Source: an uncultured Oscillospiraceae bacterium (GTDB taxonomy: Bacteria > Bacillota > Clostridia > Oscillospirales > Oscillospiraceae). From it: a stretch of DNA of 64,000 nucleotides. The first letter of the stretch is position 1; the number at the start of each line of letters is the position of its first letter. Where the stretch lies: NCBI GenBank assembly GCA_910587645.1, contig CAJUNA010000013.1:1-64000 (forward strand). The letters are read 5' to 3'. The notes under the pieces were generated by a model, which had not been told where the DNA came from, did no database searches, and saw only the letters and a program-made list of their open reading frames with translations. Of the stretch, positions 54,250 to 62,424 are shown piece after piece. Position numbers and translations under genes: made by a program.

Positions 54250-55503
54250 ATGGAACGCAGCTTTCATGTAGAAAACCGGCGGGAATTATACGATGCCCTG
54301 CCGGAAAACAGCCTGTTCGCCTGCTTTGCTGGAAAGATCCTTCCCCAGTCGGCGGACGCGGAATATCCTTTTTTCGCTAACCGGAATTTTGCCTATCTCA
54401 CCGGCCTGGACGGCGCGGAGGTTCATGACTTCATCTTCCTGGCAAAAAAGGCCGGAGGAAACGTGGAGGAGACCGTCTTTGCCCTGCCACCCGATGCCAT
54501 GGCGGAACGATGGACGGGACGGCGGTTGAAAAACAGCGAGATCCAGGATCGCAGCGGCGTGGAAACCATCCTGCCCCTGGAGCGGTTCGGCAGCTTCTTC
54601 CACGCCGCTGCCATTTCCGGGAACTTTACCACATTGGCGCTGGATCTGTGGAAGAAAGCCCCGGGAGATCCGGATACGGACGCCTACCGGCTGGCTGCCC
54701 AGGCGGCGAAGGATTACCCCGCCCTGCAAATCCACAACTGCCATAAGCAGCTCTGCGCCCAGCGCACCATCAAAAAGCCCTGTGAGATTGCCGCCATGCG
54801 GAAAGCGGAGACCATTACCAAGGCGGGAATCGAAGCTATGATGCGCGCTTCCCGCCCGGGGATGTACGAATATGAGTACAAAGCGGAGTATGACCACGCC
54901 TTGACCTCCCGGGGCGTGCTGGAGCCAGCATTTACCTCCATCATCGCGGCGGGGGAAAATAATTTCTGTATCCACTACTATAGCTACACCGGACAGGCTA
55001 AGGACGGCGACTTGGTGCTCAACGACGTGGGCGCGGCCTGGGACGGCATGTGTACCGATGTGTCCCGGAGCTGGCCCTGCAACGGGAAGTTCTCTGAGAA
55101 GCAGCGGCAGCTTTATGAGTGCGCCTACCGCACCTCTGAGCATATGTTCGCCACCATCCGCCCTGGAATGCCTATGGCTGAGGTTGACCGGGAGTGCCAC
55201 CGGTACTGCGGTGAGCTGCTGCGGGAAATTGGCCTGCTGGGCCAGGATGAAGCCCCCGAAAAGTACATGTGGCACGGCGGCGCGCACCACGTTGGCTATG
55301 ATGTTCACGACCAGGTGGATATGACCCGGCCGGTGGCGGCGGGAATGGTGTTCTGCGTGGATGTGGGCATTTACGTGGAGGAATGGGGCATCGGTTTCCG
55401 GCTGGAGGACAACTGCCTGGTAACAGAGGACGGCTGTGAGAACCTCTCCGCCGCCATTCCCAGAAGCATTGCGGATATAGAAGCCTTTATGGCGCAGCGG
55501 TGA
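54250..55503 (+). CDS. Xaa-Pro aminopeptidase (M24B, PepP-like)
   Basis: 417 aa metallopeptidase removing N-terminal residues before proline. The creatinase N-domain (FFANRNFAYLTGLDG) is followed by the pita-bread domain with metal ligands in LVLNDVGAAWDGMCTDVSR, HGGAHHVGYDVHD and EEWGIGFRLEDN. ATG 54250 (MERSFHVENR) follows GAAAGGAGCC. Monocistronic behind its own promoter. Confidence 0.94.
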   Translation: MERSFHVENRRELYDALPENSLFACFAGKILPQSADAEYPFFANRNFAYLTGLDGAEVHDFIFLAKKAGGNVEETVFALPPDAMAERWTGRRLKNSEIQDRSGVETILPLERFGSFFHAAAISGNFTTLALDLWKKAPGDPDTDAYRLAAQAAKDYPALQIHNCHKQLCAQRTIKKPCEIAAMRKAETITKAGIEAMMRASRPGMYEYEYKAEYDHALTSRGVLEPAFTSIIAAGENNFCIHYYSYTGQAKDGDLVLNDVGAAWDGMCTDVSRSWPCNGKFSEKQRQLYECAYRTSEHMFATIRPGMPMAEVDRECHRYCGELLREIGLLGQDEAPEKYMWHGGAHHVGYDVHDQVDMTRPVAAGMVFCVDVGIYVEEWGIGFRLEDNCLVTEDGCENLSAAIPRSIADIEAFMAQR

Positions 55504-55577
55504 CGCGAAGGCAGCCCAGATCCTGCGGGTATAAGGAAACCGGGGGCCAAGTTTAAATACTTATGGAGGAATATCCC

Positions 55578-56105
55578 ATGTTTTTAGAGACAGAACGCCT
55601 GATGTTGCGTAAGTGGGAAGAAAATGATTTCGCGGATTTCTGCGCCTACGCCATGGACGAGGAGATGTCCCGCATGATAGGCCGGCGCATCCTCCACACG
55701 GAGGAGGACGCCCGGGCCAGCTTCGACTGGCTGAAGGACAAGGAGGAGCGGGGCTACGCCCTGGTCCTCAAAGGGACCGGCCGGGTTATTGGAAACCTGA
55801 CCATCGACTCCGTCCAGGAGCGTCTGGCAAACCTGCCGGAGCTGCGTGGGAAACGGGGCGTGGGGATGTCCTTCGCCATTTCCCGGCAGTACCAGCGGCA
55901 GGGGCTGATGTCGGAAGCGGTCAAAGCCGTGGTGGAGGAGCTGTTTGACTGTGAGGGCTTTGAGTATATCCAGTGCGGATACTTCAGCTTCAACACCGCC
56001 TCCGCCAAGCTTCAGGAAAAACTGGGATTTACCCATTTGATCACCCTGCCTAAGCCCGATGACCCGGAGATCATTACGGTGGAAAACGTCCTTTGGCGAA
56101 AATAA
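55578..56105 (+). CDS. GNAT acetyltransferase, RimJ/RimL type, copy 1
   Basis: 175 aa. TERLMLRKWEENDFADF and GVGMSFAISRQYQRQGLMSEAV are the RimJ/RimL landmarks with the acetyl-CoA loop RQGLMSEA, and NTASAKLQEKLGF is the closing motif. ATG 55578 is chosen because GGAGG sits at 55565-55569; an ATG at 55563 would overlap that site. About 87% identical by my count to copy 2 downstream; together they form a direct tandem duplication. Confidence 0.88.
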   Translation: MFLETERLMLRKWEENDFADFCAYAMDEEMSRMIGRRILHTEEDARASFDWLKDKEERGYALVLKGTGRVIGNLTIDSVQERLANLPELRGKRGVGMSFAISRQYQRQGLMSEAVKAVVEELFDCEGFEYIQCGYFSFNTASAKLQEKLGFTHLITLPKPDDPEIITVENVLWRK

Positions 56106-56130
56106 ACCCATGGAATTTTCTGGCGCCCTC

Positions 56131-56159
56131 TTGCCAACTGCCGCAAAAAAAGGTATAAA
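56131..56159 (+). promoter_or_regulatory. Promoter of GNAT copy 2
   Basis: TTGCCA (56131-56136), 17-bp spacer, TATAAA (56154-56159); part of the duplicated flank. Confidence 0.65.
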
Positions 56160-56173
56160 TGGAGGATTAACCC

Positions 56174-56698
56174 ATGTTTTTGTCTACAGAGCGATTGCTT
56201 CTGCGCAAATGGGAAGAAAGGGACTTTCCAGATTTCTGCGCCTACGCCATGGGCGAGGAGATGTCCCGTATGATGGGCGACATCCTCTACACAGAGGAAG
56301 ACACCCGGGCCAGCTTCGACTGGCTGAAGGACAAGGAGGAGCGGGGCTACGCCCTGGTCCTCAAGGAAACAGGCCGGGTTATCGGCAACCTGAATATCGT
56401 CTCCGTCCAGGAGCATCTGGCAAACCTGCCGGAACTGCGTGGGAAACGGGGCGTGGGGATGTCCTTCGCCATTTCCCGGCAGTACCGGCGGCAGGGGCTG
56501 ATGTCGGAAGCGGTCAAAGCCGTGGCGGCGGAACTGTTTGACCGCGAGGGCTTCGAGTATATCCAATGCGGCTATTTCAGCTTCAATACCGCCTCCGCCA
56601 AGCTCCAGGAGAAACTGGGCTTCACCCATCTGGTTACCCTGCCCGAGCCGGACAGCCCGGAGACCATTACGGTGGAAAACGTCCTTTGGCGAAAATAA
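56174..56698 (+). CDS. GNAT acetyltransferase, RimJ/RimL type, copy 2
   Basis: 174 aa paralogue of copy 1, one residue shorter near residue 36. Differences cluster in the first 80 residues and near the C-terminus (e.g. TLPEPDSPE against TLPKPDDPE), while the acetyl-CoA loop and NTASAKLQEKLGF are identical. Start ATG 56174 follows AATGGAGGATT. Substrate unknown; ribosomal or other protein N-termini are the usual RimJ/RimL targets. Confidence 0.88.
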   Translation: MFLSTERLLLRKWEERDFPDFCAYAMGEEMSRMMGDILYTEEDTRASFDWLKDKEERGYALVLKETGRVIGNLNIVSVQEHLANLPELRGKRGVGMSFAISRQYRRQGLMSEAVKAVAAELFDREGFEYIQCGYFSFNTASAKLQEKLGFTHLVTLPEPDSPETITVENVLWRK

Positions 56699-56723
56699 AC
56701 CCATGAAATTTTCTGGCACCCTC

Positions 56724-56752
56724 TTGCCAACTGCCGCGAAAAAATGTATAAT
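56724..56752 (+). promoter_or_regulatory. Promoter of the YitT-family gene
   Basis: TTGCCA (56724-56729), 17-bp spacer, TATAAT (56747-56752). Homologous to the promoter at 56131, with a better -10. Confidence 0.75.
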
Positions 56753-56816
56753 AGGATGAATAATACAATGCGCGGGGCGTACTGCGTCCCGCCCTATTTG
56801 GGTGGAGGGGTCACAT

Positions 56817-57689
56817 ATGAAAACGAAAAATCCCGTAATGCGCCTGCTCTATGAGTACGGTGTGATAACCTTGGGCTGCGCACTGTACGCGCTGGGCTTC
56901 AATTGGTTTTTCCAGCCCAACAACATCTCCATGGGCGGCTTCACCGGCGTGTCGCAGATTTTACACCGGCTGATGCCCATTCTGCCCATTGGCGCAACCG
57001 CCATTGTACTAAACATCCCGCTGTTCTATCTTGGCGTACGCAAACAGGGGATAAAGCTGCTGATTTCCTCCCTTTACGCTATGAGCGTGGGATCCCTGAT
57101 GATTGACGGCCTGGCGGCGGTACATACCTTCGCCCCAATGGAGCCACTGCTGGCCAGCCTCTATGGCGGCGTGATGGTAGGGATTTCCATGGGGCTGATG
57201 ATGCTGATGGGATCCACCACCGGCGGCACGGAACTGGCAGCGCGGCTGCTGAAATACAAGCTGCGGCATCTGTCCATCGGGCGGCTGTGCCTGACGATTG
57301 ATGTAATCGTAGTGTGTTCGTACGCGTTGACCTTCCGGAATATTAACAACGCCTTGTACGGCATTGTTTCTATGTATATTTCCAGCCTTGCCATGGACGC
57401 TGTGGTATACGGCTCTGTCAACGCCAAAATGGCCTATGTCATCAGCACCCACAGCGGAGAAATCGCCAAGCAGCTCCTCAGTATGGATCTGGGCGTTACA
57501 TTGCTCAACGGCCAGGGTGGTTTTAGCGGTGACCCAAAGCAGGTGCTACTATGTGCTTTCAAGCGCAGCCAGATCGCCGCTATCAAGGCGTCTGTCACAC
57601 AGATTGACCCCAACGCTTTTATCATCGTCTGTGAAGCCCACGAAGTCCTGGGAGAGGGATTCGGAGAATATACGCCGGACAGCCTATAA
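56817..57689 (+). CDS. YitT family membrane protein (DUF161/DUF2179)
   Basis: 290 aa. Five hydrophobic segments in the first 200 residues with GFNWFFQPNNISMGGFTGVSQ and GSTTGGTELAARLL, followed by a cytoplasmic DUF2179 domain (VTLLNGQGGFSGDPKQVLLC). YitT proteins are widespread in Firmicutes, function unproven. ATG 56817 follows GGTGGAGGGG. Confidence 0.93.
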   Translation: MKTKNPVMRLLYEYGVITLGCALYALGFNWFFQPNNISMGGFTGVSQILHRLMPILPIGATAIVLNIPLFYLGVRKQGIKLLISSLYAMSVGSLMIDGLAAVHTFAPMEPLLASLYGGVMVGISMGLMMLMGSTTGGTELAARLLKYKLRHLSIGRLCLTIDVIVVCSYALTFRNINNALYGIVSMYISSLAMDAVVYGSVNAKMAYVISTHSGEIAKQLLSMDLGVTLLNGQGGFSGDPKQVLLCAFKRSQIAAIKASVTQIDPNAFIIVCEAHEVLGEGFGEYTPDSL

Positions 57690-57708
57690 CCGGAAAAGAG
57701 AAGCGAAT

Positions 57709-57745
57709 AAATGGAGGACATGGCTTGTAGCCATGTCCTCCATTT
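57709..57745. terminator. Terminator between yitT-like and sagB-like genes
   Basis: AAATGGAGGACATGGC, loop TTGTA, GCCATGTCCTCCATTT, followed by GGTTTTAC; serves both convergent strands. Confidence 0.85.
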
Positions 57746-57778
57746 GGTTTTACGGTTGGTTGCGCGGCGCTCCGGTGC

Positions 57779-58528
57779 TTATTCCGGACGCCCTACGCAG
57801 CAGGCGTATACGGAAAATTCCGCTTCTTTGCTGTCTGTAGGCTGGGAGGACAAGCCGAGCAGCTCGTCCATCGCTTCCTGGTCGTAGGCCGCCAGGGCGC
57901 AGCAGCCCAGCTTCCGCTCCTCGCAGGCCAGGTATACGTTTTGGCAGGAGTGGCCCGCATCCAGAAGCACGTCCTTATGCCCGTGGTTGTCGTAGCGCCA
58001 CTCGCTGCGGTAGGGCACCGCCGTCCAGACCAGGCATACCGGTGCGTTTCCCGCAAATTCCTGACCCGCCAGGGCATAGGTCAACTGATCCGCCTGATTG
58101 GCCCGGCAGCCCAGCCGCTCCAGCTTGTCTTCCAGGGCAAGGTAGTGATACGCTCCCGGCGCAAGGCCAGATACCCGGTTGACAAAGACATACAGCTCCA
58201 GCGGGTGCCGTGCGCCGCCGGAGGGCGCGGTGCGCAGTGTACGGTATTCCCCCACCTGCGCCACGCCCTGCGCGGCCCACAGAAGAAAGGACAGCTCCTC
58301 CAGCGTCAGCGGTTCGCCGTTATAGCTTCTGCGGCTGCGCCGGTTTTCCAGCAGGGCGCCGAAAGACGATACCTCCCGCTCCGGCAGATCCAACTTCTCG
58401 CCGCCCCGGCAAACGGCCATAGGCGGCATGGGAAGGCGCTCCTGCTGGTCGGTGGGGCGCGGCTCCCCTGGCTCATCAGAATAACCCTTTAAAAATTCCC
58501 GCAGGGCAGCGGTGTCCGGATGTCTCAT
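57779..58528 (-). CDS. SagB/ThcOx-like FMN oxidoreductase
   Basis: 249 aa nitroreductase-fold protein. ENRRSRRSYNGEPLTLEELSFLLWAAQG and TLRTAPSGGARHPLELYVFV are SagB/ThcOx family landmarks. In azole-peptide pathways SagB dehydrogenates azolines, but no cyclodehydratase or precursor peptide is present here, so it is more likely a stand-alone nitroreductase-type enzyme. Last gene of the reverse yjeM-pepM18-sagB group, 28 bp after the peptidase. Confidence 0.88.
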   Translation of the reverse strand: MRHPDTAALREFLKGYSDEPGEPRPTDQQERLPMPPMAVCRGGEKLDLPEREVSSFGALLENRRSRRSYNGEPLTLEELSFLLWAAQGVAQVGEYRTLRTAPSGGARHPLELYVFVNRVSGLAPGAYHYLALEDKLERLGCRANQADQLTYALAGQEFAGNAPVCLVWTAVPYRSEWRYDNHGHKDVLLDAGHSCQNVYLACEERKLGCCALAAYDQEAMDELLGLSSQPTDSKEAEFSVYACCVGRPE

Positions 58529-58556
58529 GGGTCGTCCTCCTCTGGCTTCCGCCTGA

Positions 58557-59873
58557 TTACTTGACCATTTTCAACCCGCCCGGGGAGGTTTCCTGGAAAT
58601 GGGTGGTAAACAGTTCGCGCATCAGCTTGACCATATACCACGCGTCCTTTACGCCCGCCGTCTCATAGCAGGAGTGCATCGCCAATTGGGGCAGGCCGAT
58701 ATCCACGGCTTTCATGGACACCTGGGCCATGGCGATATTACCCAGGGTGCTGCCGCCCACCTTGTCGGAACGGTTGGCAAAGTACTGGAGGGGCACCTCC
58801 GCCCGGGCGGCAAGCTCCTTCACTACCGCAATGCTCATGCCATCGCTGGTGTACTTCTGTCCCGCGTGGGATTTCACCACTACGCCCTCGTTCATGTAGG
58901 TGCAGTTGTTGGCGTCGGTGTACTCCGGATGGTTGGGATGGACCGCGTGGGCGTTGTCCGCGCTGAGCATGAAGCTGGACGCGATGGCCCGCAGGTAGTC
59001 CTCCTCCCCCTTCCCCAGGGAGAGGTTGATCCGGCGCAGGACATCTTGCAGGAAGGTGGACGCCGCGCCCTGCTTGGTGCCGGAGCCGACCTCCTCATTA
59101 TCGAAGCAGGCCAGCACGTTGACAGACTTGGGATTGACTGCGCCCAGGAAACCTTGCAGGGACGCGAAAGCGCACTCCTGGTCGTCCAGCCGCCCGGAGG
59201 ACATGAACTCCCCGTTGCAGCCCCAGACCGACGGGCGGTCCCGGTTGTAGAGATACAAGTCGCTGCCCAGGATTTGGCTCTCCTCCACACCCAGCTCCTT
59301 GGCAACGAGGGCCATAAGGGAGCCTTTTTCCTGTCCGGCAAACAGGGGAAGCATATCCACCTGCTTGTTGAAATTGTAGCCCTCGTTGACCTGCCGGTTC
59401 ATGTGGATAGCGGCATTGGGAATCAAAACCATATCCCGGTCAAAATCCACCAGCGTGGTGGCGATGCCGCCGTCCTCCTGCCGCACCATCACCCGGCCCG
59501 CGATGGACAGGGGACGGTCCAGCCATGTGCTGCAAATCATGCCGCCATAGCCCTCGGTGTTCAGCTTGACGTACTTGCCGTTGACCTCCAGCTCCGCCTT
59601 CTCCTTCAGCTTGAACACAGGAGAATCGGTGTGGGAGGACGCAATGTTGAAGCTGTACTCCTCCAGCTCGGTTCCCAACTGGAACGCGATGATACTGGAA
59701 TCATTGCGGCACACGAAATAGTTCTTGCCCTGCTCCAAGTTCCACTTGCCGCTTTCCAGAAGCTCGGCATAGCCGTTTTCCTGCAAAATGGCTTTCAGCG
59801 TGGCTACGGCATGGAACGCGGTAGGGTTTTTCTGAATGAAGGAGAGCATTTCCTCCGCTGTTTTTTGATACAT
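58557..59873 (-). CDS. M18 family aminopeptidase (type 2)
   Basis: 438 aa. SSHTDSPVFKLK, GRLDDQECAFASLQ, FDNEEVGSGTKQGA and DKVGGSTLGNIA mark the two-zinc M18 site; SADNAHAVHPNHPEYTDANN is the family-specific insert. It resembles aspartyl-aminopeptidase-type PepB/ApeB. ATG 59873 lies 25 bp after the transporter stop, so peptide breakdown appears coupled to amino-acid transport. Confidence 0.94.
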   Translation of the reverse strand: MYQKTAEEMLSFIQKNPTAFHAVATLKAILQENGYAELLESGKWNLEQGKNYFVCRNDSSIIAFQLGTELEEYSFNIASSHTDSPVFKLKEKAELEVNGKYVKLNTEGYGGMICSTWLDRPLSIAGRVMVRQEDGGIATTLVDFDRDMVLIPNAAIHMNRQVNEGYNFNKQVDMLPLFAGQEKGSLMALVAKELGVEESQILGSDLYLYNRDRPSVWGCNGEFMSSGRLDDQECAFASLQGFLGAVNPKSVNVLACFDNEEVGSGTKQGAASTFLQDVLRRINLSLGKGEEDYLRAIASSFMLSADNAHAVHPNHPEYTDANNCTYMNEGVVVKSHAGQKYTSDGMSIAVVKELAARAEVPLQYFANRSDKVGGSTLGNIAMAQVSMKAVDIGLPQLAMHSCYETAGVKDAWYMVKLMRELFTTHFQETSPGGLKMVK

Positions 59874-59897
59874 GTCGATCTGCTCCTCTGTTTTGTT

Positions 59898-61328
59898 TTA
59901 CTTCTTGGCCTTCTGTACGCCCTGCTCACGCTTGGCGATCTGGGGCAGGATGATGCCCAGCAGGGTCAGGACTACCGGGGTGATGATGTTCAGCGCCAGG
60001 GTAAAGGGATCCGGGTCATACATACCCATCAGGCAACAGGCGGCGGTGACCAGGAAGCACCATACACCGAAGAAATTGGCCACGCCCTGGTTCTTCACAA
60101 AGCGGTACTCGGCGGGGATGGTGTTGATGGCCTTGCGCAGAGCCAGGTAGGCTACGAACACCCACATGTAACGCATGGGCATGCACACAGAGTTCAGCTT
60201 GGTGAGCTGGCGCAGAACGGAAGCCGCGCCGGGCACGAAGGACTGCACCAGGATGATGGCGCCGGACAGAACCACGACCATCCAGATACCGTTGCTGTGG
60301 ACGCCGTACTTGTTCTTCTTCTGGAGGGCGGTGGGGATGAACTGGTGGGTGTGCTCGTTGTCCAGCAGCATGCGCAGCGGTGCGTCGATGCTCAGAACCA
60401 GGATGGCGAACTGGCTGATGGTGTTGCACAGGGCGTAAATAATCATCAGGGTGTCGCCGATGTGGTAGTACTCGCCCAGCTTCTGGAAAGCCCAGTAGCC
60501 TCCGTTGGCCGCGTAGGCATCGAAGTTGGTGTTGACCTCGGCGGGGTCGAACATCATGCCCATGGCCACAGTGCCCAGGATGGCGCAGACCACCACCATG
60601 CCGGCCAGGGCGATCATGCCCTTGGGGAAGCCCTTGCTGGGGTTCTCCACCTTGTTGACGTAGGGGGAAATCTTCTCACAGCCGCCCACCGCGAAGACCA
60701 GGATGGACAGGGAGGTGAAATAGGTCACGTTGAAATTGGGGATCAGATTCTTGAGGCTGAAGTCCATCTGCACATAGCCGCCGTTGGGGTTGACAACCGG
60801 GGCGGCAAACATCATAAGGATGTAGAGGATGGACATAATGAACATGGTAGTCCCCGCCAGCGTCAGCAGCTTTTTCAGCGGGTTAATGCCCCGGCTGGCG
60901 ATGTAGCAGCCCAGCAGCAGCACCGCCAGGGTGGCAAGCTGCACATACAGGGTGGGGAAAGAGTCGTAGGTCTCCGCGTTACGGAACACGGCCCAGCTAA
61001 TGGCCTTCAGCCCGCCGGAGCCTTTGCTGGCGATGTAGGTAATGTGGCATGCCCAGTAAGTCCAGCCGGCGTAGTAGGCCAGCTTGGCGTTGGTGGTCTG
61101 GTGGAGCCAGGAGCTAACGCCGCCGCCCTCGTCCTTAAAAGCGGAACCCAGTTCGCCCACCATCAGGGCGTAGGGGACAAAATACAATGCGAACATGATG
61201 ATCCAGCTCAAAATGACCTGGATGCCGTTGAAGTAGATAAAGCCGTTGAGCACGTTGCCAAAGCCCCACACGGTCGAGAAACCCATGGTGGCTAGGGCAT
61301 ACCATTTAATTTTCTTGCTGTTGTCCAT
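59898..61328 (-). CDS. APC amino-acid transporter, YjeM/GABA-antiporter-like
   Basis: 476 aa, about 12 membrane helices. ALATMGFSTVWGFGNVLNGF at the start is the APC helix-1 glycine motif; GGGVSSWLHQTTNAK and CEKISPYVNKVENPSKGFPKG are typical of the glutamate/GABA antiporter branch (YjeM). ATG 61328 follows GAGGAGGATA. First gene of an operon with the M18 peptidase and SagB-like protein, divergent from a GntR regulator. Confidence 0.9.
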   Translation of the reverse strand: MDNSKKIKWYALATMGFSTVWGFGNVLNGFIYFNGIQVILSWIIMFALYFVPYALMVGELGSAFKDEGGGVSSWLHQTTNAKLAYYAGWTYWACHITYIASKGSGGLKAISWAVFRNAETYDSFPTLYVQLATLAVLLLGCYIASRGINPLKKLLTLAGTTMFIMSILYILMMFAAPVVNPNGGYVQMDFSLKNLIPNFNVTYFTSLSILVFAVGGCEKISPYVNKVENPSKGFPKGMIALAGMVVVCAILGTVAMGMMFDPAEVNTNFDAYAANGGYWAFQKLGEYYHIGDTLMIIYALCNTISQFAILVLSIDAPLRMLLDNEHTHQFIPTALQKKNKYGVHSNGIWMVVVLSGAIILVQSFVPGAASVLRQLTKLNSVCMPMRYMWVFVAYLALRKAINTIPAEYRFVKNQGVANFFGVWCFLVTAACCLMGMYDPDPFTLALNIITPVVLTLLGIILPQIAKREQGVQKAKK

Positions 61329-61444
61329 TGGGACGTATCCTCCTCTAATTTTGTGGTGAAACAAAGTATTTGCCGGTTTTTATGGCGCGGCAGCGCAATC
61401 CTCCCTCCCTCTCATGTATTCAAACGATGAACAGTCTGTGAATG

Positions 61445-61473
61445 ATTATACCACGGTTGTCGATTGTTGACAA
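61445..61473 (-). promoter_or_regulatory. Promoter of the yjeM operon with overlapping operator
   Basis: Reverse strand TTGTCA (61473-61468), 17-bp spacer, TATAAT (61450-61445). The inverted repeat TTGTC-N7-GACAA (61457-61473) overlaps the -35 and spacer, a position suited to repression by the divergent GntR protein. Leader to the start codon is about 115 nt. Confidence 0.7.
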
Positions 61474-61570
61474 TCCGGTTTTTATGCCGAAAAGTTTGGT
61501 AATATTTTGTGGGATATCCACAAAATCATGCGGCAAAGTGAAGAATTCGTAATTTCGGTCAGATTGCGTA

Positions 61571-61599
61571 TTTACTTTCCCGTATGGAGCCGTTATAAT
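61571..61599 (+). promoter_or_regulatory. Promoter of the gntR-like gene
   Basis: TTTACT (61571-61576), 17-bp spacer, TATAAT (61594-61599), 46 bp before the start codon. With the yjeM promoter this explains most of the 317-bp divergent region. Confidence 0.65.
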
Positions 61600-61645
61600 T
61601 GTTCCCAAATTGGGCGGCCGTCCGCCGCCGGGAAGGAGCCCCTAT

Positions 61646-62320
61646 ATGGGCCAACTGTCCTATCGAACGCTGCGGGAAAACGTGGAAGCCGCCCTGCGCA
61701 TGAAGATATTGAGCCGGGAGCTTGCCCCGGGAACCCGGGTGGTGGAGCAAAATCTGTCCAAAGAGTTCGGCGTCAGCCGGGGGCCTATCCGGGAAGCCCT
61801 GCGGCAGTTGGAACACGAGGGGCTGGTGGAATATGTCCGGAACGCGGGCTGCTCTGTCAAAAAAATTACGGCAGAAGATTTGTATGAGCTGTACCTCATG
61901 CGTTCCAGCTATGAGATCCTGTCCGTGGAGTTGTGCGGCGGCGCTTTTTCCCAGGAGGAATTTGACGCCATAGAGCGGGTTTTGGAGGAAATGAAAACTA
62001 TCCAGGACGGGGATGTGAACCATGTGGTCTCCTGTGACTATGCGCTGCACCGGATCATTATGGAGAAATCCCATCTGCCCCGGGTTATCAAGGCGTGGGA
62101 GGAATTGAACTTCGGCAGCATTGTGGCGAGCATCAGCAGTGATGCCTACCAGGCTGGCCTGGCAAAGCGGCAGTTTAAAATCCACAGCGTCCTGGTGGAT
62201 GTCCTCCGGGGCGGCGACACAACGGCCATCCGCCGCGCGATCTACGACCACTATATGTTCCCGGTAAAGAGCATTTTCCAAGACAGCGGCGTGTCTTTGG
62301 AGAACTATAAGTTTTTCTAA
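61646..62320 (+). CDS. GntR-family regulator, FadR/FCD subfamily
   Basis: 224 aa. Winged helix with LSKEFGVSRGPIREALRQLEHEGLV (residues about 37-62) and a C-terminal all-helical FCD ligand domain with the Asp-His metal-binding pattern DYALHRIIMEKSH. ATG 61646 follows GGAAGGAGCC. It probably controls the divergent yjeM operon through the TTGTC-N7-GACAA element, sensing an amino acid or carboxylate; the ligand is unknown. Confidence 0.92.
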   Translation: MGQLSYRTLRENVEAALRMKILSRELAPGTRVVEQNLSKEFGVSRGPIREALRQLEHEGLVEYVRNAGCSVKKITAEDLYELYLMRSSYEILSVELCGGAFSQEEFDAIERVLEEMKTIQDGDVNHVVSCDYALHRIIMEKSHLPRVIKAWEELNFGSIVASISSDAYQAGLAKRQFKIHSVLVDVLRGGDTTAIRRAIYDHYMFPVKSIFQDSGVSLENYKFF

Positions 62321-62341
62321 GGCAGCGGTGAAAATTGGCAG

Positions 62342-62380
62342 GTATAACCTCTTGGCAAATATTTGCCAGGAGGTTATACT
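62342..62380 (+). promoter_or_regulatory. Palindromic promoter/operator of the DUF3810 gene
   Basis: A 38-bp near-perfect palindrome, GTATAACCTC...GAGGTTATAC (62342-62379), one mismatched pair, with the perfect core TGGCAAATATTTGCCA. Within it lie TTGGCA (62352-62357), a 17-bp spacer and TATACT (62375-62380). It may be both promoter and repressor site; as RNA it could also form a hairpin. Confidence 0.65.
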
Positions 62381-62424
62381 ATAATAAAGAGGAAACTTGT
62401 CCAAAAGCGGAGCGGGAGGTTTAT

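Larger units (their letters stand above)
55560..56757 (+). repeat. Tandem duplication, two units of about 598 bp
   Basis: Unit 1 about 55560-56158 and unit 2 about 56159-56757, each made of ribosome binding site, GNAT gene and a 3' flank with CCCTCTTGCCAACTGCCGC that contains a promoter. The genes and the non-coding flanks are both conserved. Confidence 0.85.

Noticed and set aside
57779..58528. Azole-containing peptide (RiPP) cluster around the SagB-like gene
   Set aside because: No cyclodehydratase, precursor peptide, or export genes nearby; the neighbours are a peptidase and an amino-acid transporter.
58599..61295. Long forward open frame antisense to the M18 peptidase and transporter genes
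   Set aside because: It is the shadow of two well-recognised reverse genes in GC-rich DNA; the translation is His/Gly/Gln-rich with no family match.
61559..62404. Reverse open frame opposite gntR starting in the palindrome
   Set aside because: It shares a peptide with the forward frame only because the DNA there is palindromic; the GntR frame has clear domain motifs.
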